In this document: one piece after another, positions 1-5,723 of the stretch
Layout: each line of letters opens with the position of its first letter
Position numbering within the stretch: position 1 is the stretch's first letter
Source of the DNA: Methanomethylovorans sp. PtaU1.Bin073
GTDB taxonomy: Archaea; Halobacteriota; Methanosarcinia; Methanosarcinales; Methanosarcinaceae
Direction of reading: 5' to 3'
Length of the DNA: 5,723 nucleotides
Assembly: GCA_002067265.1 (NCBI GenBank)
Contig: MVQW01000073.1
Span: 1 to 5,723, forward strand
Notes under the pieces: model-generated
Databases searched by the model: none
What the model was told of the DNA's origin: nothing
What the model saw: only the letters and a program-made list of their open reading frames with translations
Program-made: the position numbers and the translations under genes

Positions 1-522
1 AAAATGTTAATTGCATTTGGTCATGATTCACCAAAAGAATTCATTCCAGAACTTGCAAAGGTCAGGGAGATGTTCAAGGATAAAATACGGATATTTGGTC
101 ACTTCAGTGGTACGGAGACAGTAGATTGGGTATACTATAAGGAACTAATAAGGTATTCTAACAGAGAAAAAGTGTGTATACTGACTTCTCATGTAGACAT
201 GAAAGGCCTTGTAAAAAATGCAGAGCTTATCAGAATACAGGGAACTAGTCGATTTGCTAATTATAATAGCTTGATGTTAGCTAATTGCCCTGTAATGAAG
301 GAAAGGATGTGGCATCCAAGAATGATATACAACAAAAGATTTGTTGGTGCAGGGAGTTGGGACTTTGCGCAAATAACTGATCAGAAAGAACTTCAGGTCA
401 TTTGTATAATGCCGGAATATAGCTCTTTTTATGAAAAAAGCAGCCAGAAATCCCAAGATAAGCCTACAGGCTTTAACCGTGTGAGCAGCCACTCTGTTAC
501 CAATCATGGTACAACAAGATAG
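1..522 (+). CDS. Unrecognised conserved-looking protein, possibly 5'-partial
   Basis: I do not recognise this protein. The first ATG is at position 4 and the codon before it is in frame and open, so the true start may lie to the left and no ribosome-binding site can be judged. From that ATG it is 172 residues with no signal peptide or membrane helix. The pattern suggests alternating strands and helices: a strand near residues 1-7, a helix at 10-25, a strand at 27-32 (IRIFGH), a helix at about 40-52, a strand at 57-62 (VCILTS), a strand near 75-80 and a strand near 130-136 (LQVICIM). This resembles a small alpha/beta fold, which is inference. The last 28 residues or so are polar and probably disordered. 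There is no CxxC redoxin motif and no CxxxCxxC radical-SAM motif, so it is neither NrdH nor NrdG although it precedes nrdD. It ends with TAG. An antisense open frame over its 3' half looks like a shadow. Confidence 0.7.
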   Translation, partial: KMLIAFGHDSPKEFIPELAKVREMFKDKIRIFGHFSGTETVDWVYYKELIRYSNREKVCILTSHVDMKGLVKNAELIRIQGTSRFANYNSLMLANCPVMKERMWHPRMIYNKRFVGAGSWDFAQITDQKELQVICIMPEYSSFYEKSSQKSQDKPTGFNRVSSHSVTNHGTTR

Positions 523-539
523 AATCGTATTCAGAATCG
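521..539. repeat. Short direct repeat AGAATCG x2 upstream of the nrdD promoter
   Basis: AGAATCG occurs at 521-527 and again at 533-539, a 12-base period. The first copy also belongs to a small palindrome, GAAT-CGT-ATTC (522-532). The second copy ends six bases before the BRE/TATA element of nrdD. The position would suit an operator, but the units are short and may be chance. No known regulator motif is recognised. Confidence 0.3.
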
Positions 540-544
540 GGCTC

Positions 545-558
545 AAAAACGTTTATAA
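545..558 (+). promoter_or_regulatory. Archaeal BRE/TATA promoter of nrdD
   Basis: TTTATAA at 552-558 is a good box A, preceded by a purine/A-rich BRE-like stretch (AAAAACG, 545-551). With the usual archaeal spacing of about 25 bases, transcription would start near 580, leaving a leader of roughly 25 bases before the nrdD ATG at 606. It sits in the only gap upstream of nrdD, so nrdD is probably transcribed from its own promoter and not only by read-through from the left-hand gene. Confidence 0.6.
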
Positions 559-594
559 TGTTTCTTTTCCTATTTAATTATAGTTAATCTATAC

Positions 595-603
595 GAAGGG
601 ATC
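595..603 (+). promoter_or_regulatory. Weak ribosome-binding site of nrdD
   Basis: GAAGGGATC lies two bases before the ATG at 606. It is an imperfect match to the archaeal GGAGGTGATC consensus, with the central T missing. The purine core GAAGGG is at an acceptable distance and supports the ATG at 606 over later in-frame ATGs, since the next methionines lie inside the ATP-cone or beyond. Confidence 0.4.
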
Positions 604-605
604 TT

Positions 606-2933
606 ATGATTGAGATTAAAGATAGCCAACAAGAACCAATAGATATATCCATTCATTCGAAAAAAGTTGTGCAATCAACTTTAGATGGAAATACCATTTC
701 ACCCATTCCAAAAGTAAGGACTACTGATGGACATGTTATCGAATGGAATAGAGAGGCAATAATTTCTCAACTAATTAAGGATACAACACTCGGAGAATCC
801 TTTAGCGGAAAACCTTCTATCACAAAAGAAGAGGCTATTGAAATAGCAATCTCAGTCGAGAACCAGATTCGTAGTATGAGGATTAGTTTCCTGTCAGGGG
901 CCCTTATTCGAGAAATGGTTAATAGGGAACTTCTGGAAAGAGGGCATATCGAATGGAGAAATGTATCAACAAGAATAGGTACTCCGGTAGTTGACGCATG
1001 TGAGATTGATCTAGGAAGTGGTTTTGAATCAAATGAAAATGCTAACCTTCAGGGGAACGCGGAAACTTCTCACAAGAAAAAAGCTGATAAAATTTCAAAG
1101 GAACAATACTTGTTATTGTTGCCACCGAAGATAGCTGATCTTCATCTGAATGGAGATATTCACATCCATGATCTTGAATACCTTGGAACAAGGCCATTCT
1201 GTCAGGATTGGGATCTGAGGTATTTCTTTTACTATGGCTTAATGCCAGATGGAAATGGGACAAAGGCAAGTGTTGCAGGACCTGCTATGAAAGCAGAAGT
1301 TGCTATTCTACATGCAGTAAAAGCACTTGGAAGTGCTCAGACAAACTTTGCTGGTGGTCAAGGATTCTATAATTTCCTTACATTCCTTGCTCCTTACCTG
1401 GAAGGAAAAGAATACAGGGAAATCGAACAGCTAATGCAGATGTTCGTGTACGAAATGACACAAATGATGGTTGCTCGTGGAGGACAGCTGGTGTTCTCAT
1501 CAGTTCAGCTTTCTCCAGGCGTACCAAAGCTCTGGAAGGACAAACCTGTAGTGTATAAGGGCAAAGTATGGGATGGAGTCCAAAGTCCTCATAGAAGAGA
1601 ATATGGTGAGTTTGAGAGAGAAGTTCGACTGGCGTTCGGAGCACTTATGAATGTCATGTTACAAGGAGACTATTGGGGTAAACCATTCAGTTTCCCGAAA
1701 CCAGAAATATCCATAGAACCTGATTTCATGCAGGAAGATGAATTGTTCAATAAAGCTCATCCAGAACTTCCTACCTACGATGACCTGTATACAATGTCAT
1801 TTGAATTAGCTGCTAAGTTTGGAACTCCTTATTTTGACAATCAACTGCCTGAATACAGGGGAGCTGGAAATGGTATATCCTGTTACCAATGCTGTGCATA
1901 CCAGTTTTCAGCTACTCCTGGAAGTGATGCTAAGTTTGATGAAAAACTTTTATTCAAAGATGGGATGCATTTTTCAATGGGGTCATGGCAGGTAGTTTCA
2001 CTGAATTGTCCAAGAGCAGCTTATAGATCAAATGGTGATGATAAAACACTATTTGCGAATCTCCGTTCTTTAATGGATGAAAGTGTTAAATTGTTCAAGA
2101 TAAAACGAGCATGGATGACCAAGATAATGAATGCAAATAGAATGCCTTTTGTTACACAAAGGCCAAAAGATCCACGTACTAATCAAAAAGGAGAAATTGC
2201 AGTTGATCTGAATGCATTGGTTTATACGATTGGTGTTGTAGGAATTAATGAAATGGTGCAATATCATACAGGAAAACAAATGCATGAATCAAAGGATTCT
2301 TTCAAGCTTGCTATCAGGGCTATGATTGAGATGGGTCAATATGCAAAAAAACTATCTGAGGAACACGGGATGGAGATTGCTCTTGCCAGAACACCTGCAG
2401 AAACAACCTGTCAGAGATTTGCTGTATCAGATTTGTTACACGCAGATTACAGAGAGAAAGCTGAACTGGTCATAAAGGGTGATGGCCAATTGGCTCTCAA
2501 GAACCTTGGTAAAACCAGAGATCTTCCAATATACTACACAAATGGTACTCACGTTCCTCCTGGGGCAGGTGTTTCTCTGACTGAACGTATAAAGATAGAG
2601 CAGTCGTTCTTTTCAATTGTTGCCGGAGGAAATATTCTACATATCTGGATGGGGGAGAGTGCTCCAGATCCCAGAGGATTAAAGGACCTTGCCATGAATA
2701 TTGCTAAGAATACACAGGTAGGATACTTTGCATTCACAAAAGACATGACAATATGCCAGAATGATTTCCACCTAATGCCAGGATTACATGATAGATGTGA
2801 GAATTGTGGTTCTGATAATGTTGTACAGCTTTCAAGGGTAACAGGTTATATACAGGCTGTTGGTGGCTGGAATGCTGCCAAGAAACAGGAGCTTAAAGAT
2901 AGGCAAAGATATCCAATTTCCAATATGGTCTAA
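606..2933 (+). CDS. nrdD: Anaerobic (class III) ribonucleoside-triphosphate reductase, catalytic subunit
   Basis: NrdD reduces ribonucleoside triphosphates to deoxyribonucleotides in the cytoplasm, using an oxygen-sensitive glycyl radical installed by the radical-SAM activase NrdG. The 775 residues are full length with no intein. Residues 36-128 are an ATP-cone allosteric domain (from KVRTTDG to about RIGTPV). The core follows with ENAN (144-147), GDIHIHDL (ending L190), FCQ with C199 as the candidate reducing cysteine, and a CYQCC cluster at 426-430 where the finger-loop thiyl-radical cysteine is expected. An NCPR segment puts C468 where many relatives have a hydrophobic residue. The C-terminal radical loop is RVTGY with G747 as radical site. 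The preceding metal site shows only C717, C731 and C734. The cysteine set fits the third, methanogen-type NrdD subtype, which in Methanosarcina takes electrons from NrdH and a ferredoxin disulfide reductase; the subtype call is inference. No nrdG or nrdH is adjacent. Confidence 0.96.
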   Translation: MIEIKDSQQEPIDISIHSKKVVQSTLDGNTISPIPKVRTTDGHVIEWNREAIISQLIKDTTLGESFSGKPSITKEEAIEIAISVENQIRSMRISFLSGALIREMVNRELLERGHIEWRNVSTRIGTPVVDACEIDLGSGFESNENANLQGNAETSHKKKADKISKEQYLLLLPPKIADLHLNGDIHIHDLEYLGTRPFCQDWDLRYFFYYGLMPDGNGTKASVAGPAMKAEVAILHAVKALGSAQTNFAGGQGFYNFLTFLAPYLEGKEYREIEQLMQMFVYEMTQMMVARGGQLVFSSVQLSPGVPKLWKDKPVVYKGKVWDGVQSPHRREYGEFEREVRLAFGALMNVMLQGDYWGKPFSFPKPEISIEPDFMQEDELFNKAHPELPTYDDLYTMSFELAAKFGTPYFDNQLPEYRGAGNGISCYQCCAYQFSATPGSDAKFDEKLLFKDGMHFSMGSWQVVSLNCPRAAYRSNGDDKTLFANLRSLMDESVKLFKIKRAWMTKIMNANRMPFVTQRPKDPRTNQKGEIAVDLNALVYTIGVVGINEMVQYHTGKQMHESKDSFKLAIRAMIEMGQYAKKLSEEHGMEIALARTPAETTCQRFAVSDLLHADYREKAELVIKGDGQLALKNLGKTRDLPIYYTNGTHVPPGAGVSLTERIKIEQSFFSIVAGGNILHIWMGESAPDPRGLKDLAMNIAKNTQVGYFAFTKDMTICQNDFHLMPGLHDRCENCGSDNVVQLSRVTGYIQAVGGWNAAKKQELKDRQRYPISNMV

Positions 2934-2945
2934 CTCAAAAATTAG

Positions 2946-3017
2946 TACGTGAAAACAAAAAAAGAACAATAGAACAATTACCCATGATAATAATCATGGG
3001 CTTCTTGTTTTCACGTA
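2946..3017. terminator. Nested inverted repeat, probable bidirectional terminator between nrdD and mcm
   Basis: An outer perfect 13-bp inverted repeat pairs 2946-2958 (TACGTGAAAACAA) with 3005-3017. Inside it is a perfect 8-bp hairpin, CCCATGAT (2981-2988), loop AATA, ATCATGGG (2993-3000). On the plus strand the inner hairpin is followed by the pyrimidine/T-rich CTTCTTGTTTT. On the minus strand, past the mcm stop, comes CTTTTTTTGTTTT (2951-2963 read in reverse). T-tracts drive archaeal termination, so both convergent genes could end here. The right outer arm covers the mcm stop codon and the two sense codons before it. Confidence 0.7.
2963..2978. repeat. Tandem repeat AGAACAAT x2
   Basis: Two perfect, directly adjacent copies of AGAACAAT (2963-2970 and 2971-2978) lie between the left outer arm and the inner hairpin of the convergent intergenic region. 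On the minus strand they read ATTGTTCT twice and sit directly before the T-tract that probably ends the mcm transcript. It may be a replication-slippage product with no function. Confidence 0.5.
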
Positions 3018-5080
3018 ACAAGAGTTATCGTGTCATGAGATGGGGAAAGAATATCTCCTTTCTGTCTCATTTTTTGTATGAGTTCCTCGGTTATTTTTTC
3101 GTCAAACCCTTTTAGTTTCATTTCTTCGAGAATCCTTTCTTTAGATACTTTTGTTGTTCCAAGGTTCAAGATCACATTTTTGAGTATCTGGATTTTTTCT
3201 CTCTGGCTTTTACTGGTTCCAGTTGTAATAATGTCACTGTCATACATCCCAGTTGTAGGATCTTTGTAAACCTGATCCATGCTCGCAAGTGTTAGTCTGA
3301 TGGTTCTCCGAGCGTCATCCTCTTGAGCGAATTCTCTTAGTCTGATCCTTGCACTTGCCTCGGTCAACCTGATTAGACCTTCAAGTTGTCTTGCAGTAAC
3401 AGGCACTGGGTTATTCTGGGATTTAGATGAACTTCTACGCATATCAAGATAGAAGTCTTGTAGGATCTTCAGAACATTATCAGGTATCCTGGGAATAACA
3501 TGTTTTCTACAATAAGCTACATACTTTTTGATGAATTCAGGTTCGATTACAGGAGTTGCTGTATTTTTTATATTTTCAACTTCTCCATTGAAAGCCATTT
3601 TAGAATCAATGATTTTGCGATCTATACCAGCCTGATGGGACTGCAGGATATGCATAGATATCTCAGAGTCCTTCTTTTCGTCAGGTATATCGAGCATCAG
3701 GAAAATCAAATCAAACCTTGACATAAGAGCAGGTGGCAGAGTAACCTGACTCATGACAGATTCATATCTATCAAATCTACCATATTTCGGATTAGCAGCT
3801 CCTAGAATAGCACATCTACTTCTTAAAGTTGTATTAATACCTGCTTTTGTGATAGTTACAGTTTGTTGTTCCATGGCTTCATGGAACGCAGACTGGTCTT
3901 CTTTTGACATTTTATCCATTTCATCGATAGCAGCAAGTCCTCCGTCAGCAAGTACCAAAGCTCCTGCCTGCAGTGTCCATCTCCCAGATTCATCTTTTGT
4001 AGCAGTCGCTGTCAGGCCTGCAGTAGAACTTCCCTTTCCTGATGCAAGTATTCCTCTGGGAGCAAATTCTACCATTTTTCTAAGGAGCTGACTCTTTGCA
4101 ACCCCAGGATCTCCTACAAACATAATGTGTGATTCTCCACGTATACGTGTTGAATCGTTTAATATCTTTGAAGTTCCTCCGAACAGCTGGAGTACCAGGG
4201 CTTCTTTGATATTATCATATCCTTTGATAGCAGGTGCAATGCTTAGTATAAGTTTTTCGAAGATATCAGGATCCTGTGCATATTCATTAATCAATTGTAT
4301 ATCTTCGTCAGTGATTATAATTTCTTCATAGTCTTCAACTAGTTTCTCGAACGAATTGACACGTAGAACGAACTCAAAGTATGGTGTTTTTCCGTCTCGG
4401 CCAATAATCGGCAACACTCCTATTACACCATTAAATATTACCCGATCACCTGCATTTAGTTTTCCAACAAGATTTCCTTCGAGTTCAATTTTCAGGTTAT
4501 CAGGATTTGTTTTTCCTTTCAGTGACTCCGGAGGATCTTGTATCAGTACATCTTGTGTGTTAATAAACTCAAACTGTTCTACCATTTCTTTGAATGGTCC
4601 CTTTTTACCGCAATTTTCGTTGTCACAAAACTGAGGCAAAACTAGTTTTGGACCAGATTGATATATTTCCATTGTAGTTTCGCATCTCATACATTGAAGA
4701 ACAATTTTTATTGCTCTTGGTTTAACGCTAGTAATTTGGCTAATAATTCCTTCAACAGCGATGAATTTGTTAATATGCTCACTTCTAATATCCGATATCT
4801 GAGTCCTTACAGGGAAATTATGAACTCTAACAGTTGCAGATTTTAGTTCCACATCTATAGGTAGGTCGATTATTCTTAATGCTTCATTAAGAGACTCTAA
4901 AAATGTCGTCGGAGACTCTTTAAACTGAGGCACAAGACTTCCACTATTGTAAGTTTCGATATCGCTGTAATTTATGATTAAACTATCTTTATCAGGAAAG
5001 TTGTTAGCTAGTTCAAGAATATCATCCCAATAATACAGTTTCAGGAATGCAACTAGATCAGTTGTGGTATCATTATTCAT
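3011..5080 (-). CDS. mcm: MCM replicative DNA helicase
   Basis: Archaeal MCM forms the hexameric, ATP-driven 3'-5' helicase that unwinds DNA at the replication fork. The 689 residues are the usual length for a euryarchaeal homologue, with no intein. The N-terminal domain covers about residues 1-260 and includes a zinc site C130-x2-C133 and C152-x4-C157. The AAA+ core has Walker A GDPGVAKS (323-330, K329), the helix-2 insert region around 355-375, Walker B LAAIDEMD with D386/E387, a pre-sensor-1 hairpin around ITKAG with K412, sensor 1 N430 in AANP, arginine finger SRFD (R455) and sensor 2 TARQLE (R564). A C-terminal winged helix spans about 610-689. All catalytic residues are intact. The ATG overlaps the stop of the upstream Orc1/Cdc6-like gene as ATGA and has a strong GAGGTGA site, so the start is well supported. 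The two genes form a translationally coupled operon that converges on nrdD. Confidence 0.97.
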   Translation of the reverse strand: MNNDTTTDLVAFLKLYYWDDILELANNFPDKDSLIINYSDIETYNSGSLVPQFKESPTTFLESLNEALRIIDLPIDVELKSATVRVHNFPVRTQISDIRSEHINKFIAVEGIISQITSVKPRAIKIVLQCMRCETTMEIYQSGPKLVLPQFCDNENCGKKGPFKEMVEQFEFINTQDVLIQDPPESLKGKTNPDNLKIELEGNLVGKLNAGDRVIFNGVIGVLPIIGRDGKTPYFEFVLRVNSFEKLVEDYEEIIITDEDIQLINEYAQDPDIFEKLILSIAPAIKGYDNIKEALVLQLFGGTSKILNDSTRIRGESHIMFVGDPGVAKSQLLRKMVEFAPRGILASGKGSSTAGLTATATKDESGRWTLQAGALVLADGGLAAIDEMDKMSKEDQSAFHEAMEQQTVTITKAGINTTLRSRCAILGAANPKYGRFDRYESVMSQVTLPPALMSRFDLIFLMLDIPDEKKDSEISMHILQSHQAGIDRKIIDSKMAFNGEVENIKNTATPVIEPEFIKKYVAYCRKHVIPRIPDNVLKILQDFYLDMRRSSSKSQNNPVPVTARQLEGLIRLTEASARIRLREFAQEDDARRTIRLTLASMDQVYKDPTTGMYDSDIITTGTSKSQREKIQILKNVILNLGTTKVSKERILEEMKLKGFDEKITEELIQKMRQKGDILSPSHDTITLVT

Positions 5081-5723
5081 TTACTCACCTCGCTGAGCAT
5101 TTCTCTTAGATATTCAGATTGAATATTTAGCGTAATTATAGACAATCTGCCGGGAATTCCTTCGTAGGATACTTTTCTTGTGAGTATTCCTGTTTCTTCA
5201 AATCCACCTATTATTTGTGAGATTCTTGGTTTTGATAGGGCGTTTATATTTTCTTTTTCGCAGAAAGACACATATTTACTATAAATCTCAGAAGTATGTA
5301 CTTCTTTTTTTTCACTTGATAACGTAGCTATTATTAGAAGTACTATTCTCTGGGAAGGTGGAAGTATGTTGATGATTCCCATAATAGTTTCTGCTTTTCT
5401 AGTTTTTAACGAATTGTCAAGATGTTCATTAGTAACAGAATTTGCATTTTTTGATTCTGCAATAATTGTTGCATCTAAAAGTAAAGAAAATATCTCAGAT
5501 ATACTATTTGGTACTGCTGTTATACATTTTTTGATCATTTCATCTGAAATTGCTCCTTCCTTAAAGGCATCCTTTCTATCGAATACAATTTTCTCTACTT
5601 CCTCTTTGGAATATGGATAGAAAAATATTGTAATATAATTGTCATCAGTTTGCCAATTTTCAATATTACTATCAATAATGAGAAGGAAAGAAACGAACAC
5701 GTTTGTATTTCTTGTTTGCAAGA
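5077..5723 (-). CDS. Divergent Orc1/Cdc6-like replication initiator, C-terminal part only
   Basis: Orc1/Cdc6 proteins are AAA+ initiators that bind origins and help recruit or load MCM. Only the last 214 residues or so are in the window. The reading frame is open to the right edge, and the TTG at 5721 is an internal codon, not a start. Numbering from that codon, LLIIDSN (13-19) matches the sensor-1 strand, FFYPYSKEEVEKIV (33-46) the conserved F-PY lid motif, about 50-110 the helical lid, and about 120-205 a winged helix (LPPSQR, then EIYSKY, then PGRLSIITL). Family members usually have RV-SSL shortly after sensor 1 and a GDAR sensor-2 arginine. Here the first is absent and the second reads NSIS, with S75 at the arginine position. 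ATP hydrolysis may therefore be impaired. Walker A and B lie outside the window. The gene precedes mcm with an ATGA overlap. Family call is firm from layout and context; paralogue identity is not settled. Confidence 0.8.
   Translation of the reverse strand, partial: LQTRNTNVFVSFLLIIDSNIENWQTDDNYITIFFYPYSKEEVEKIVFDRKDAFKEGAISDEMIKKCITAVPNSISEIFSLLLDATIIAESKNANSVTNEHLDNSLKTRKAETIMGIINILPPSQRIVLLIIATLSSEKKEVHTSEIYSKYVSFCEKENINALSKPRISQIIGGFEETGILTRKVSYEGIPGRLSIITLNIQSEYLREMLSEVSK
5085..5091 (-). promoter_or_regulatory. Shine-Dalgarno site of mcm inside the upstream gene
   Basis: On the minus strand GAGGTGA is followed by GTAA and then the mcm ATG (5080-5078). It matches the archaeal consensus well and fixes the start. 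The site is made of the codons for the last residues (E-V-S) of the upstream Orc1/Cdc6-like protein, so ribosomes ending that gene finish right at the mcm start. Confidence 0.85.

Noticed and set aside
460..473. AAGCCT-AC-AGGCTT inverted repeat near the end of the left-hand gene as a terminator
   Set aside because: The loop is only two bases, there is no T-tract after it, and it lies within coding sequence well before the stop.
277..546. Antisense open frame of 89 residues over the left-hand gene
   Set aside because: It lies opposite a longer, better-structured frame, has no ribosome-binding site I can see, and its product shows no recognisable features. It is most likely a shadow.
579..593. 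TATAG-TTAAT-CTATA hairpin in the nrdD leader as a riboswitch or attenuator
   Set aside because: A five-base A/T-rich stem is too weak, and the predicted leader of about 25 bases is too short for a riboswitch.
1042..2746. Minus-strand open frames inside nrdD
   Set aside because: They are short, overlap conserved NrdD motifs and show no protein-like patterns.
606..5080. Inteins in NrdD or MCM
   Set aside because: Both families often host inteins in archaea, but both proteins are of normal length and their active-site motifs (Walker A, Walker B, the cysteine cluster, the radical loop) are uninterrupted.
3078..5620. Several plus-strand open frames of 62-112 residues opposite mcm and the Orc1/Cdc6-like gene
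   Set aside because: Each lies wholly inside a clearly real minus-strand gene with intact motifs, and their products are low-complexity Ser/Ile/Phe-rich readings of the opposite strand.
5719..5721. TTG as the start of the Orc1/Cdc6-like gene
   Set aside because: A start here would begin just before the sensor-1 strand and remove the whole ATP-binding half. The frame is still open at the window edge, so the gene is simply cut off.

Overview
This window is archaeal. It encodes an MCM replicative helicase and an Orc1/Cdc6-type initiator. Its clearest promoter is a BRE/TATA box, its clearest ribosome-binding site is GAGGTGA, and the DNA is AT-rich. A class III (anaerobic) ribonucleotide reductase with an unusual cysteine set points to a strict anaerobe. 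My best guess is a methylotrophic methanogen of the Methanosarcinaceae, such as a Methanolobus- or Methanococcoides-like lineage. That assignment is inferred from gene content and base composition, not from a search.

Layout, left to right. Positions 1-522 (+) hold an unrecognised protein of about 172 residues whose 5' end may lie outside the window. Positions 523-605 are a short intergenic region with a BRE/TATA promoter and a small direct repeat. Positions 606-2933 (+) are nrdD, complete, with ATP-cone, catalytic barrel and C-terminal glycyl-radical loop. Positions 2934-3010 separate two convergent genes and carry a nested inverted repeat with T-rich tracts on both strands, which fits a bidirectional terminator. 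Positions 3011-5080 (-) are mcm, complete. Positions 5077-5723 (-) are the C-terminal part of an Orc1/Cdc6-like gene running off the right edge. It overlaps mcm by four bases (ATGA) and supplies mcm's Shine-Dalgarno sequence from its own last codons.

Two functional blocks meet tail to tail: deoxynucleotide supply (NrdD) and replication initiation or unwinding (Orc1/Cdc6-like plus MCM). No activase (nrdG) or redoxin (nrdH) gene lies next to nrdD, so its partners must be encoded elsewhere.

The most interesting point is the Orc1/Cdc6-like partner. It keeps the overall lid and winged-helix layout but lacks the usual sensor-2 GDAR arginine and the RV-SSL segment after sensor 1. It may be a degenerate paralogue dedicated to the co-translated MCM. 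I saw no mobile element, CRISPR array, tRNA, rRNA or intein.
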